Below, piece by piece: positions 43,461-53,561 of a DNA stretch of 64,000 bases. The stretch is from Neobacillus niacini (lineage in GTDB: Bacteria; Bacillota; Bacilli; Bacillales; Cytobacillaceae), in the NCBI RefSeq assembly GCF_019749295.1, contig NZ_JACWFG010000001.1, positions 20,507 through 84,506 of the forward strand, read 5' to 3'. The notes beneath the pieces were generated by a model. It saw nothing but the letters and a program-made list of their open reading frames with translations, was not told the origin of the DNA and made no database searches. The position numbers and the translations under genes were made by a program. Within the stretch, counting starts at the first letter, position 1, and the number at the start of each line of letters is the position of its first letter.

Positions 43461-44290
43461 AAGACCTTTCATCCAAGTATAAAGTAATCGAAATTCTTAG
43501 TGTCTTAGGCATTCCTAAGGCAACGTATTATCGGTGGAAAAAGAAATATAAAGTCAATGTGTTAACCCCTTTAGAGGAACTAGTAATTAAGCTATGTGAG
43601 GAAAATTTTTATCATTATGGCCACCGAAAAATTAAATCATTACTAAACAGAAAGCACGGAATAAAAGTTGATCGCAAAACAGTACAAAAGATTATGCAGA
43701 AATTTGAGATTCAGTGTCAAGTTAAAATGAAGCGACAGAAGTACATTAATGGTGAGAGTAATATTGTTGTGCCAAACATTCTCAATCGTAACTTTAAAGC
43801 AAGTCAACCAAATGAAAAATGGGTAACGGATATTACCTACTTACCTTATGGCTCAACTATGCTGTATTTATCAACGATTATGGACCTATATAACAACGAG
43901 GTAGTGGCTTATAAGATAGGTACGAGCCAAGATATCAACCTAGTATTAGATACATTAAGGGAAGCAGTAGAATTACGTAAACCAATAGGGTTACTTCTTC
44001 ATAGCGACCAGGGATCTGTCTATACTTCATATGCATATCAGAATTTGGCCAAAGAAAAAGGCATTACCACAAGCATGTCTCGAAAAGGAAACTGCCATGA
44101 TAATGCCGTCATCGAATCCTTTCACTCCTCGCTAAAGTCGGAAGGATTCAACGCTCAACGCAGAGCATCTATGTTCAATTCTAAAGTAGTACAAATTGTA
44201 AATCAATACATGTATCGATATAATCATATACGCATTCAGGCAAAATTAAACTACCTGTCCCCACTGGAATATCGGGGACAGGCAGCATAG
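43430..44290 (+). CDS. IS3-family transposase OrfB (DDE integrase core)
   Basis: A 286-residue catalytic subunit with HTH_21 and rve core domains. The DDE triad is visible: WVTDITYL, LHSDQGSVY and DNAVIESFHSSLK, with the end RIQAKLNYLSPLEYRG. It may be made as an OrfAB fusion by -1 slippage at 43403-43409 (the -1 frame is open from there) or independently from a TTG at 43430, which has AAAGGAG six bases upstream. Confidence 0.9.
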   Translation: MEPQVVVQVVEDLSSKYKVIEILSVLGIPKATYYRWKKKYKVNVLTPLEELVIKLCEENFYHYGHRKIKSLLNRKHGIKVDRKTVQKIMQKFEIQCQVKMKRQKYINGESNIVVPNILNRNFKASQPNEKWVTDITYLPYGSTMLYLSTIMDLYNNEVVAYKIGTSQDINLVLDTLREAVELRKPIGLLLHSDQGSVYTSYAYQNLAKEKGITTSMSRKGNCHDNAVIESFHSSLKSEGFNAQRRASMFNSKVVQIVNQYMYRYNHIRIQAKLNYLSPLEYRGQAA

Positions 44291-44346
44291 GTGTTTTTTC
44301 TAAGTCTCATTTCAACGGGTCAGTCCACTTTTGACCAGGATTTTTT

Positions 44347-46140
44347 TTATTGCATAACGTCCTCTAAACGATCTACTGCTCCATTTTGCAAAAGGAACAT
44401 TTTATGATATAAACCGCCGAGCGCAAGTAGCTCCTGATGCGTTCCTCTTTCGACTATTTCTCCCTGATGCAGGACGAGAATTAAGTCAGCATCCTGAATC
44501 GTTGATAATCGGTGCGCGATCGCAATCGTTGTACGCCCTTTCCGCATTTTCGCGAGAGCTGTTTGGATGGCTTCCTCTGTTTCCGTATCAATATTGGCCG
44601 TTGCTTCATCAAGGACGAGAATCTTTGGATTGGCAGCAATGGTCCTTGCAAAGGCAATCAATTGGCGTTGTCCACTAGATAAAGTAGATCCTCTTTCCAC
44701 CACTTTATGATTATAGGAATCTTCCAGTTTCTCAATAAAGGTATGTGCCTGAACAAATTTAGCCGCTTCCTCTACTTGCTCATCTGTTAATTGATGATTA
44801 TGGAGAGTAATATTGTCTCTTACACTTCCGAAGAATAAAAACGGATCTTGGAGTACAAGCCCCATTTTGTCTCTTAATTCATCCTGTGAAAAATCTCGAA
44901 TCGATTTACCGTCGACTAAAATATCTCCCTTCTCGTATTCATAGAATCTCATGAGAAGATTGATAATGGAACTTTTCCCGCTTCCCGTATGCCCGACAAG
45001 CGCTACGGTTTCCCCAGGACGTGCTGTGAAGGAAATATTCTTCAATACATCGCGCTGGCCATCGTAAGAAAAAGTTAAATTCTTAAATTCAATACTTCCT
45101 TCTTCAATAGAAAGGTTACTTTCTTCCTTTTGTGCAGGTGCCAATTCTTCCTTATCAAGAATTCTAAAAACACGAGCCCCTGCAACAATCGCCTGCTGGT
45201 ACAAGGATAATCTCATCATCATATTGTTGACTGGTTCAAAGAATCGCTCCAGATAATTCACGAAAGCATATAACACACCAATCTCAACTGGACTGTTCAA
45301 TGAAGTAAGACCAAAATAATTCAAAACAATAATTAATCCTAAGATGAAAATCAAATCCACCGCTGGGCGCAGCAGTAATCCATCAATCTTAATATTCTTC
45401 ATTCCCGCATTATAGTGCTTCTCATTAATATCTTCGAATTCTTTACGAAGTCTTTTTTCCTGGCGAAAGACTTGAATAATACTCATCCCTTGCAGAGATT
45501 CACTTAATTTAGCATTTAATTGGCTGAGTCTTTCGCGCATATCCAAATAATAACGAGAACTAAATTTTCGATATAAACTCATAACAAGAAGAATTAATGG
45601 GATAAAAATCAGACAGAACATGGCCAGTTTTACATCTAGAATAAACATAGTAATAAAGATACCTGCTAATAAAAACCCACTCTGGATGAACGTTGAGATT
45701 ACTGTAACAAACATATCTTTAATTGCCTCGGTGTCGTTTGTCACACGCGAAACAATACTGCCTGCCGGTGTTTGATCAAAGTACTTTAACCCTAGTGACT
45801 GTACCTTTGTAAAAATATCGACTCGAAGCTGTTGAATGATTTTTAATGCAATCTCCTGAAACTTCACTAATTGAAAAAACATTAGAACTGATTTAACAAT
45901 TTGAATACCTAAATAACTTGCCCCTAGAATCATGAGAGGCCCAAAGACTAGGTTTCCTGGTGTTAAATAATCATCGATAAAGATTTTCACAAGAATCGGA
46001 CCTGCTAATTCTCCCAATGTTGTTATGACCAAAAGCGTGAATGCTAGAATTAATTCCTTTTTATGTGGTTTCGTATAGGCCAGCAGTCGAAATAAAACAT
46101 TTTTTTGTTCTTTTTCAGTCAGCTGTGCTGTATCTTCCAT
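44347..46140 (-). CDS. Heterodimeric ABC exporter subunit, YheH-like
   Basis: A 597-residue half transporter: six membrane helices (about 30-310) and an ATPase domain. Motifs: Walker A GHTGSGKSS, Q-loop LQDPFLFFG, signature LSSGQRQL (not LSGGQ), Walker B ILVLDEATANID with the catalytic Glu intact. I start at the ATG at 46140, with GGAGG eight bases upstream and the partner's stop just before; a frame from 46161 overlaps the partner. The weak signature here and the Asp in the partner's Walker B would fall in the same site, so the dimer has one degenerate and one active ATP site, as in known drug exporters YheH/YheI and BmrCD. Confidence 0.9.
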   Translation of the reverse strand: MEDTAQLTEKEQKNVLFRLLAYTKPHKKELILAFTLLVITTLGELAGPILVKIFIDDYLTPGNLVFGPLMILGASYLGIQIVKSVLMFFQLVKFQEIALKIIQQLRVDIFTKVQSLGLKYFDQTPAGSIVSRVTNDTEAIKDMFVTVISTFIQSGFLLAGIFITMFILDVKLAMFCLIFIPLILLVMSLYRKFSSRYYLDMRERLSQLNAKLSESLQGMSIIQVFRQEKRLRKEFEDINEKHYNAGMKNIKIDGLLLRPAVDLIFILGLIIVLNYFGLTSLNSPVEIGVLYAFVNYLERFFEPVNNMMMRLSLYQQAIVAGARVFRILDKEELAPAQKEESNLSIEEGSIEFKNLTFSYDGQRDVLKNISFTARPGETVALVGHTGSGKSSIINLLMRFYEYEKGDILVDGKSIRDFSQDELRDKMGLVLQDPFLFFGSVRDNITLHNHQLTDEQVEEAAKFVQAHTFIEKLEDSYNHKVVERGSTLSSGQRQLIAFARTIAANPKILVLDEATANIDTETEEAIQTALAKMRKGRTTIAIAHRLSTIQDADLILVLHQGEIVERGTHQELLALGGLYHKMFLLQNGAVDRLEDVMQ

Positions 46141-46141
46141 T

Positions 46142-47893
46142 TTAATGTCCTCCATGCTCAACCAACTCCTCTAGCTGCTGACGTAAATACATTTCCTTAT
46201 ACCACCCATGGTTTTCCATTAGTTCATCATGTGTCCCTCTTTCAATTACCCTGCCATTTTCAAGAACAAGGATTAAGTTTGCATGTTGAATGGCACTCAA
46301 GCGGTGAGAAGTAATAATCGTTGTTTTCCCTTCGCGGTTCTTTCTTAGTGAAGAAAGAATGGCCTCCTCTGTCTTTGCATCGACAGCAGAAAGGGAATCA
46401 TCCAGCACTAATACTTCTGGATTCATAAGCAGTGCTCGTGCAATTGAAATTCTTTGTTTCTGACCACCGGAAAGTGAGACCCCTCTTTCTCCCACAACCG
46501 TTTGGTAGCCATTGGTAAACTGGAGAATATCATCGTGAATATTTGCAAGCCTTGCCGCATCATAAATCTCTTCCTCTGGAACTAGCGGGTTGGTAAAGGC
46601 AATATTTTCTGCAACACTTGCTGAAAATAAGAAATGATCTTGTGGAACATAACCAATCGCTTCCCGCAGTTTCTCTAGCTTATAGTCTTGAAGTGTATGA
46701 CCACCAAAGGAAATTCCGCCCTCATAGTCTTCAAATTCACGAATAAGCAGTTTTAATAGTGTTGTTTTTCCTGCGCCGGTCTTCCCTACAATTCCAAGTG
46801 TTTCCCCTCTATTGATAGAGAAAGAGACATTCTTTAACATAGGTTCTTTTTCACCAGGAAAAGTAAATTTTTCGATATCATAATGGATATCACCACTTGG
46901 CACAACGTCCAACGCATGATTCCGGTCTGTAATATCTGACTTTTCACGAAGTAATGCTGCAACACGGTCATAGGATGCGCGGCCGCGTTCAACAATATTG
47001 AACAACCAGCCAAAAGCGAGCATTGGCCAGATTAATAGGCCTAAATAGGTTGTAAACGCTATTAATTCTCCAATAGTTAGTTCCCCTGCCAATACATATT
47101 TTGAACCAAAGGTAATGGCTAAGAAGAACGATATCCCGACAATAATAGAGATGGTAGGATCGTATAAAGAATCGATTTTAGCAACGACAATATTTTTTTG
47201 GACGACGTCATCTGATTGCTTTCTAAAATCCTCAATATCTTCCTTTTCCTGTCCAAAAGTTTTAATAACCTTTATACCGGAGATACTTTCTTGTGTTTTA
47301 TCATTTAAGTCAGAAAAGGCTTCTTGTGCCTTATGAAAGGTCCGATGGAGCATCGTACCAAACCAGCTAGTAAGAATGGCCATAAAAGGCATTGGAATTA
47401 AACAAATTAACGTTAATTTCCAGCTGATAGTAAACGCCATGGCCAAAATAACCGTTCCACCCGTTGAAAGAGAATCTACTAACGTTAGGACCCCAGCACC
47501 AGCTGTCTGCTGGATAGCTTGCAGGTCATTTGTCGCATGTGCCATTAAATCGCCCGTTCTTCGTTTTTGATAAAACGAGGGCGACATGTTTGTAAAGTGT
47601 TGGTATAATTGATTCCTTAATTGTTTGCTCAGCTTAACCGCCGAACCAAAAATCATAATCCTCCAAAAATATCTCAAAACATACATTCCAAGGCCTGCAC
47701 CCACTAAGATTGCCATCCACTCGAACAACACCCCTTTAGTTAACGTGCCTTCATTAATATGGTCGGCAATTACCCCTATCACCTTGGGAGGTACGAGTTG
47801 AAGCAGTGCCACAAATAGTAAAATGGCGATTCCTGATATGTACGCTTTTTTCTCTTGTTTAAAAAACCAGCCCAATTCTAAAAATACTCTCAT
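46142..47893 (-). CDS. Heterodimeric ABC exporter subunit, YheI-like
   Basis: A 583-residue half transporter, partner of the downstream gene. Six N-terminal membrane helices, then Walker A GKTGAGKTT, a canonical LSGGQKQR signature and Walker B VLVLDDSLSAVD, where Asp replaces the catalytic Glu. Thus its own nucleotide site is degenerate, while its signature completes the active site of the partner. Substrates are probably drugs or lipids. The two genes are separated by one base. There is no regulator beside them, and this pair is not found at this position in B. subtilis. Confidence 0.9.
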   Translation of the reverse strand: MRVFLELGWFFKQEKKAYISGIAILLFVALLQLVPPKVIGVIADHINEGTLTKGVLFEWMAILVGAGLGMYVLRYFWRIMIFGSAVKLSKQLRNQLYQHFTNMSPSFYQKRRTGDLMAHATNDLQAIQQTAGAGVLTLVDSLSTGGTVILAMAFTISWKLTLICLIPMPFMAILTSWFGTMLHRTFHKAQEAFSDLNDKTQESISGIKVIKTFGQEKEDIEDFRKQSDDVVQKNIVVAKIDSLYDPTISIIVGISFFLAITFGSKYVLAGELTIGELIAFTTYLGLLIWPMLAFGWLFNIVERGRASYDRVAALLREKSDITDRNHALDVVPSGDIHYDIEKFTFPGEKEPMLKNVSFSINRGETLGIVGKTGAGKTTLLKLLIREFEDYEGGISFGGHTLQDYKLEKLREAIGYVPQDHFLFSASVAENIAFTNPLVPEEEIYDAARLANIHDDILQFTNGYQTVVGERGVSLSGGQKQRISIARALLMNPEVLVLDDSLSAVDAKTEEAILSSLRKNREGKTTIITSHRLSAIQHANLILVLENGRVIERGTHDELMENHGWYKEMYLRQQLEELVEHGGH

Positions 47894-48021
47894 AAACGTT
47901 CCCCCGAAAGATAGTTCAATTTATCTGTTTATTATTTTAAAAAAATCATTACAACTCACCCGAAGATTAATTTTATCAAATATTATTAAAATAATAAAGA
48001 TTTAGACACCTATTCTTCCCA

Positions 48022-48055
48022 TGAAAAAAGCACCCATTTTTATGAGTGCTCAACC
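48022..48055 (-). terminator. Terminator of the lipoprotein gene at 48060
   Basis: On the minus strand, AGCACTCAT, loop, ATGGGTGCT followed by TTTTT. Confidence 0.8.
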
Positions 48056-48059
48056 TTAA

Positions 48060-48524
48060 TTATTCAGCTTCTTTTTCTAACTCTGCCAATTTATCTTCAG
48101 CAGCTTTTCTCAATCCATCTACTTCATCTTTGATTTGGTCAGGTACAAATTTAACACGGTTTAAATAATTCACGATCACCTTGTGATCCGTTACAATCGC
48201 ATTGGGGTCATTCGGATCATAGGTCTTTGTTTGAATTTCATTGTTTTTAATAAAAGCAGAAGCGATAAAGTAGAAATCCTTTTGTGATTCGCTCTTTAAT
48301 GAACCTGTTTCTCTTACTACTGTCTCGTAATCTTTAGCTGTAATTAATTCAGCATACTTCTCATCCTCAGCAGTCAGCTCTCTCGTACCTTCATTATCTT
48401 TAGCAGCATTGGTGCTTTCTTCTGATTTGTTTTCTTTAGGAGTTGCTGTATCCTCTTTTTCTTGCGTTCCGCATGCTGTTAAAGCAAGTAGTAAAACTAA
48501 AATAAGTGATAAAACCTTTTTCAT
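48060..48524 (-). CDS. Small lipoprotein, 154 aa
   Basis: Signal MKKVLSLILVLLLALTAC with lipobox LTAC (Cys18), a Lys/Glu/Thr-rich linker, then a soluble helical domain (AELITAKDYETVVRETGS, FYFIASAFIKNNEIQ) ending in a charged helix (LRKAAEDKLAELEKEAE). No known domain. AAGGAGC precedes the ATG. Monocistronic. Confidence 0.7.
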   Translation of the reverse strand: MKKVLSLILVLLLALTACGTQEKEDTATPKENKSEESTNAAKDNEGTRELTAEDEKYAELITAKDYETVVRETGSLKSESQKDFYFIASAFIKNNEIQTKTYDPNDPNAIVTDHKVIVNYLNRVKFVPDQIKDEVDGLRKAAEDKLAELEKEAE

Positions 48525-48647
48525 GTAGTATTGCTCCTTTTTCTATGTAGTTGTTGTTATTAGCGTAACTATTATGTACCTATTTATCCATTATTTCAAT
48601 ATATTTTTTTAAAAAAATAATTTTTAAAAAAATAATCCTCATCAAAA

Positions 48648-48684
48648 ATAAAAAACCATCTTATCCATAGATAAAATGGTTCTA
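48648..48684 (-). terminator. Terminator of yneF
   Basis: AACCATTTTATC, 4-base loop, GATAAGATGGTT followed on the minus strand by TTTTTAT. Confidence 0.85.
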
Positions 48685-48690
48685 ATTTCT

Positions 48691-48912
48691 TTATTTGCCT
48701 TGCTGTTTATTCATAGCAGACATCATTTGGTTGATCTTCTTTTGAGAAGGCTTCATACCCATTTGCATCATCATCATTTTTAACATTTGTTCATTAATTG
48801 GTGGATTTTTCTTTAAGTAGCTCATCATGTATCTACGAGCAATGAAAAATCCTAGAGCTACACCAGCTACTAAAGCTAGTACAACAACTAGAATCCATAA
48901 ACCTGTACCCAT
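48691..48912 (-). CDS. yneF: UPF0154 membrane protein YneF
   Basis: A 73-residue protein with one N-terminal membrane helix ([20 protein letters not shown]) and the conserved tail [35 protein letters not shown]. This is the UPF0154 family, widespread in Firmicutes, function unknown. I start at the ATG at 48912 after AAGGAGGAAG; an upstream frame from 48972 adds 20 unsupported residues. Same position as in B. subtilis, beside sirA. Confidence 0.88.
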   Translation of the reverse strand: MGTGLWILVVVLALVAGVALGFFIARRYMMSYLKKNPPINEQMLKMMMMQMGMKPSQKKINQMMSAMNKQQGK

Positions 48913-48989
48913 TAAACTTCCTCCTTCATGTTGTCTACCATACAGTGTACTAAATAAAACGGGAATATACAATATTCTCTTTTAAAAGA

Positions 48990-49430
48990 TTAAACATATT
49001 TTCTTTCTTTAATAGGCTTTAACCAACCAAACCGCTGATGATCAAGATCTAAAGCCATAAACGATGATTCGCATTTTCTAAGCACTTCAAAGAAAATCGT
49101 TTCCGCTTCATAACTGCCAGATGCCTCAATTGTAATTAAGTCCTGGAAGACTCTTAATTTCGCTGTACTTAGTTTTCCACTCAACTCAATAGAGTATGTA
49201 CCATGTTCGGCACGAAAACCCTTCTTTTTTCCGAGTTGTTTTTGAAGTAATTGATGTATTTTTAAAACCTCTAATGACTTTGTTATATAGGAAATCTGTT
49301 TATTTGTGATAAATTTCAGTTCACCTTCTGCTTTGTGATGTTCCTGAAAAAGCTGATAAAACATACGCTCTCTTCCGAAGTAATGGGCGGCAAATTCATC
49401 TTCTATAAGATAAAGCTGATAATTCCTCAC
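48990..49430 (-). CDS. sirA: Sporulation inhibitor of replication SirA
   Basis: About 146 residues, similar to B. subtilis SirA (YneE), which binds DnaA domain I and blocks new replication rounds at sporulation onset. Recognisable segments: NYQLYLIEDEFAAHYFGRE, ASGSYEAETIFFEVL, RFGWLKPIKERKYV. The start is a GTG at 49430 or 49433, both after AAGGAGAG; a longer frame from 49466 has no such site and no counterpart in SirA. Located between tkt and yneF as in B. subtilis. Confidence 0.85.
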   Translation of the reverse strand: MRNYQLYLIEDEFAAHYFGRERMFYQLFQEHHKAEGELKFITNKQISYITKSLEVLKIHQLLQKQLGKKKGFRAEHGTYSIELSGKLSTAKLRVFQDLITIEASGSYEAETIFFEVLRKCESSFMALDLDHQRFGWLKPIKERKYV

Positions 49431-49631
49431 CACGATCTCTCCTTCGTTGAATACCCTTTCTATCAATTATAAATAAACACTATCAAAACATTTGTCTTAT
49501 ACCGGCAAAAATAACCACTATTATTGTCGAATCCATAAGTTTCTCACAAATATTATTATATCCTACTAGTAATTGGAGTTTCCCGAAAGTTTTGAATTAT
49601 CCATCTAAAATCCATCCTAAGTCTAAAACTA

Positions 49632-49660
49632 CAAAAAAGAGAACGACAATTGTCGTTCCC
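49632..49660 (-). terminator. Terminator of tkt
   Basis: Perfect palindrome GAACGACAATTGTCGTTC followed on the minus strand by CTCTTTTTTG. Confidence 0.85.
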
Positions 49661-49675
49661 TTCGTTACATTCATA

Positions 49676-51682
49676 TTATTTTTGAAGAAGTGCTTTTACG
49701 CGTGCAACTACATTGTTGACAGTAAATCCGTATTCTTCCATTACTTTTTCACCTGGTGCAGAAGCTCCAAATGTATCAATTGCTAATACATCGCCTTCAT
49801 CACCAGTATATTTGTGCCAGCCGAATGAAGAACCAACTTCAATCCCTAGACGCTTTTTCACGTTCTTAGGAAGAACTGAGTCCTTATATTCCTGTGTTTG
49901 TTGTTCAAAGCGATCCCATGATGGCATGCTTACAACAGATACATGAACACCTTCACCAGCTAAAGCCTTTTGAGCTTCAACAGCTAGACTTACCTCAGAA
50001 CCAGTTGCTAGTAATAGAGCATCTGCAGTCTCTCTTTCAGATGGAGAAACAACATATGCACCCTTCGAAACGCCTTCATAGGCATTTTTGTCTGTGTCTT
50101 TTAGTGTTGGCAGATCCTGACGAGTTAACACTAATGCAGTTGGTTTGTTAGTTGACTCAACCGCAAGCTTCCATGCAGCAGCAGTCTCATTACCATCAGC
50201 AGGACGAATAATAGAAAGACCTGGCATTGCACGTAGTGCTGCAAGCTGCTCAACAGGCTCATGAGTTGGCCCATCTTCCCCAACAGCAATACTGTCATGC
50301 GTAAATACGTATGTTACAGGTAATCCCATTAATGCAGCAAGTCGGATAGCAGGACGCAGATAATCAGAGAATACAAAGAATGTTCCGCCAAAGATTTTTA
50401 CTCCGCCATGTAAGGCAATTCCGTTCATTGCTGCACCCATCGCAAATTCACGAACACCGAACCAGATATTACGGTTTTCATAATTGCCTGGAGCATAATC
50501 TCCTGTTCCTTTGATCATGGTTTTATTTGAACCAGCAAGGTCAGCAGATCCGCCAATAAAGATTGGTAAATTCTTTGCAATACCGTTTAACGCTTCACCT
50601 GATGAAGCACGGCTCGCTAAGGCTTTACCTTCGCTGTATACAGGAATATCCTTGTCCCAGCCTTCAGGCAATTCATTTTTAAGAACTTGTTCTAGTTGAA
50701 CAGCCAATTCAGGATATTCATTTTTATATTGTGCAAACATGTCATTCCATTCTTTTTCTTTCTTAGCGCCATTTTCAACGATAAGATTTTGGAAGTTATC
50801 ATATACTTCCTGAGGCACATGGAAATCCTCTTCAAAAGTCCATTTATAGGCTTCCTTTGTAAGCTTTAATTCATCAGCACCAAGTGGAGAACCATGTACT
50901 CCTGAAGTTCCGGCACGGTTAGGTGAACCATAACCAATGACAGTTCTTACTTCAATCATAGTAGGTCTGTCTAGATCAGTTCTAGCTTCTTCTAATGCTT
51001 TAGAAATTTCTTCAAGGTTATTTCCATCTTCTACTCGAATGTATTGCCAGCCGTATGATAAGAAACGGTCTTTTACACTTTCAGAGAAGGATTTATTTAA
51101 ATCACCATCAAGAGAGATATCATTAGAATCATATAAAACGACTAAACGTCCTAGTTTTAAATGACCTGCAAGGGATGCAGCCTCTGCTGATACACCTTCC
51201 ATTAGATCTCCATCACCACAAATACTATATGTAAAATGGTTTACTAGTTCATAGTTGTCTTTATTATAAACACTTGCTGTATGACGTTCTGCCATTGCCA
51301 TCCCAACAGCCATCGCAATACCCTGTCCTAGTGGACCTGTAGTTGCTTCCACACCCTCAGTATGGCCAAACTCTGGATGTCCTGGAGTCTTACTGCCCCA
51401 TTGGCGGAATTGTTTCAAATCATCCATTGATAGATTATAACCTGACAAGTGCAGCATGCTGTATAACAAAGCAGATCCATGTCCTGCAGACAAAACAAAA
51501 CGGTCACGGTTAAACCATTCTGGATTTTTTGGATTATGGTTCATAAAACGTGTCCATAAAGCATAAGTCATAGGTGCAGCACCCATAGGCATTCCAGGAT
51601 GTCCTGAATTTGCTTTTTCAATCATATCAATTGAAAGGGTACGAATAGATGTTACTGATAAAGCATCAATAGTATCAAACAT
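49676..51682 (-). CDS. tkt: Transketolase
   Basis: Thiamine-diphosphate enzyme of the pentose phosphate pathway, 668 residues from the ATG at 51682 ([17 protein letters not shown]). The longer frame begins at a GTG that overlaps the ribosome-binding site AGGAGTG. Motifs: [17 protein letters not shown], the TPP motif [19 protein letters not shown] and, in the pyrimidine domain, [19 protein letters not shown]. Normal family length. Between ynzC and sirA as in B. subtilis. Confidence 0.96.
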   Translation of the reverse strand: MFDTIDALSVTSIRTLSIDMIEKANSGHPGMPMGAAPMTYALWTRFMNHNPKNPEWFNRDRFVLSAGHGSALLYSMLHLSGYNLSMDDLKQFRQWGSKTPGHPEFGHTEGVEATTGPLGQGIAMAVGMAMAERHTASVYNKDNYELVNHFTYSICGDGDLMEGVSAEAASLAGHLKLGRLVVLYDSNDISLDGDLNKSFSESVKDRFLSYGWQYIRVEDGNNLEEISKALEEARTDLDRPTMIEVRTVIGYGSPNRAGTSGVHGSPLGADELKLTKEAYKWTFEEDFHVPQEVYDNFQNLIVENGAKKEKEWNDMFAQYKNEYPELAVQLEQVLKNELPEGWDKDIPVYSEGKALASRASSGEALNGIAKNLPIFIGGSADLAGSNKTMIKGTGDYAPGNYENRNIWFGVREFAMGAAMNGIALHGGVKIFGGTFFVFSDYLRPAIRLAALMGLPVTYVFTHDSIAVGEDGPTHEPVEQLAALRAMPGLSIIRPADGNETAAAWKLAVESTNKPTALVLTRQDLPTLKDTDKNAYEGVSKGAYVVSPSERETADALLLATGSEVSLAVEAQKALAGEGVHVSVVSMPSWDRFEQQTQEYKDSVLPKNVKKRLGIEVGSSFGWHKYTGDEGDVLAIDTFGASAPGEKVMEEYGFTVNNVVARVKALLQK

Positions 51683-51831
51683 TAAATAAATCACTCCTGA
51701 TTCGATAGGATTAATAATACCAACTTTTATATTATAGTTCTATTGCTATTATTTCAACAATTAATTTGAGTACTAAACTAACTATTTTTCTTTCACTTTC
51801 TTATTTTGACACTGAATCGTGGGCATTATGT

Positions 51832-51860
51832 AAAAAAGGAAAACGAAATGCTTTCCCTTT
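51832..51860 (-). terminator. Terminator of ynzC
   Basis: AAAGGGAAAGC and GTTTTCCTTTTTT arms on the minus strand, directly beyond the stop at 51862. Confidence 0.7.
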
Positions 51861-51861
51861 A

Positions 51862-52092
51862 TTAATGAAGATTATATTTTTTTCTTTGTTTAATCTTATG
51901 TGGCGTAACATCATTACCCTCAGGGTCAATGATTTTAGTATTTGTTAAAGTATCCAGCATAGAACTGCGGAAAGTGGTTAAATACTCACTTCTTAATTTT
52001 GTTTGTTCTTTTGCTTCTGCTTCTGTTAATCCAGTAGATTTTGCTTTTCTTGCCAATTCATTGATTCTGGCCATTTTTTCTTTTGAGAGCAT
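51862..52092 (-). CDS. ynzC: DUF896 protein YnzC
   Basis: A 76-residue DUF896 protein: helical hairpin MARINELARKAKSTGLTEAEAKEQ and LRSEYLTTFRSSMLDTL, then DPEGNDVTPHKIKQRKK. In B. subtilis ynzC belongs to the SOS-induced yneA-yneB-ynzC operon. Start ATG at 52092 with AAGGAGGG upstream. Here it is separated from yneB by a roughly 200-base GC-rich repeat and yneB's own terminator, so co-transcription with yneA is doubtful. Confidence 0.88.
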   Translation of the reverse strand: MLSKEKMARINELARKAKSTGLTEAEAKEQTKLRSEYLTTFRSSMLDTLTNTKIIDPEGNDVTPHKIKQRKKYNLH

Positions 52093-52133
52093 TTCGGACC
52101 CTCCTTTCCCATACTTTGACTGTGATAACAAGG

Positions 52134-52335
52134 CCGTTGATTTCCGCTCCAGGCACTTCGCTTTCCGCGGGCGGTCCGGGGAGCCTCCTCGGCGCTATGC
52201 GCCTGCGGGGTCTCCCCTGCCCCGTCCTCCCGCAGGACATTGAATTTCATCCATGAATCTGCCCTCGCACGAAGAAAATGCGATAGCATTTTCGAGGAGT
52301 CTTCGTGCCTTATGCTCCAATCAACTGAGCTATAA
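52134..52335. repeat. GC-rich dispersed repeat with hairpins and tRNA D-arm-like segment
   Basis: Abrupt GC-rich block in an AT-rich neighbourhood, with self-complementary parts (GGAGCCTCCTCGGCGC / GCGCCTGCGGGGTCTCC) and, at 52277-52300, a perfect hairpin GAAAATGC-TATC-GCATTTTC. I recall very similar CGCTCCAGGCACTTCGCTTTCC sequences scattered in many Bacillaceae intergenic regions. On the minus strand, 52312-52333 reads TAGCTCAGTTGATTGGAGCA, like a tRNA D arm. No CDS here is credible. Confidence 0.65.
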
Positions 52336-52382
52336 AATCAAAAATTCTAGTACCACATCTACACTTAAAGACTGATTTTACT

Positions 52383-53079
<697 letters not shown>

Positions 53080-53406
53080 TTACTCTCCAGCTGCGCTTGC
53101 AAGTTCAGTTACAGACCCAGTTTCATAATCTACAGGAATGACTATTTCATCGCCAGGATAAATATGTTCCCCTTCCATTTCGTTATGCTGTTTAACCCAG
53201 GTGATAAATTCAGTATGAGAGAATGAATGCTGTTCCGCATATTCTTTTGAAATATTCCATAGTGAATCCCCTTCGGAAACAGTAATGGTTAAGAATTTTT
53301 GGTCTTCATTGGTATTGAAACGTAACGATAAAATAAAAGCTAATGAACAGCTTAAAATGAATAGTAAGATAGCATACGAATATTTTTCACATATTTTTTT
53401 CATCAT
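53080..53406 (-). CDS. yneA: SOS cell-division suppressor YneA
   Basis: A 108-residue protein with an N-terminal membrane helix (about 10-29) and an extracellular LysM domain (TVSEGDSLWNISKEYAEQH to IYPGDEIVIPVDY). YneA blocks division during DNA damage in Bacillus. Divergent from lexA with LexA boxes between them, giving the classic arrangement. Confidence 0.9.
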   Translation of the reverse strand: MMKKICEKYSYAILLFILSCSLAFILSLRFNTNEDQKFLTITVSEGDSLWNISKEYAEQHSFSHTEFITWVKQHNEMEGEHIYPGDEIVIPVDYETGSVTELASAAGE

Positions 53407-53420
53407 AATAACCCCTATCT

Positions 53421-53525
53421 AGAATATATGTTCGTTTTCTTATTTAGATTATAATCCGAACACTTGTTTGTTGTCAACGATTATTCGAACTTATGTTTGT
53501 ACAAAAAATACGAACATGATATAAT
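53421..53525. promoter_or_regulatory. LexA box cluster between yneA and lexA, with lexA promoter
   Basis: Three SOS-box-like palindromes: CGAACATATATTCT (minus strand, 53421-53434), CGAACACTTGTTTG (53457-53470) and CGAACTTATGTTTG (53486-53499); a fourth half-site, CGAACATGA, is at 53511. The lexA promoter is TTGTAC (53497-53502), 17 bases, TATAAT (53520-53525). LexA thus controls yneA and itself. Confidence 0.8.
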
Positions 53526-53561
53526 ATATGTAAATATTAAATAGGGCGAGGTGTATCTATT

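Larger units (their letters stand above)
43032..44340 (+). mobile_element. IS3-family insertion sequence, about 1.3 kb, complete
   Basis: Imperfect terminal inverted repeats begin TCCTGG at both ends and share AATGAGAC and GAAAAAACACC further in. Two overlapping genes (orfA, orfB) are joined by a frameshift signal. The insertion lies between ynzD and an ABC exporter gene, directly against the latter's stop codon; A8/T8 runs flank it. I cannot identify a target-site duplication with certainty. Confidence 0.85.

Noticed and set aside
52026..52289. ORFs through the GC-rich repeat before ynzC
   Set aside because: They read through a dispersed repeat, are out of frame with ynzC, and have no family resemblance.
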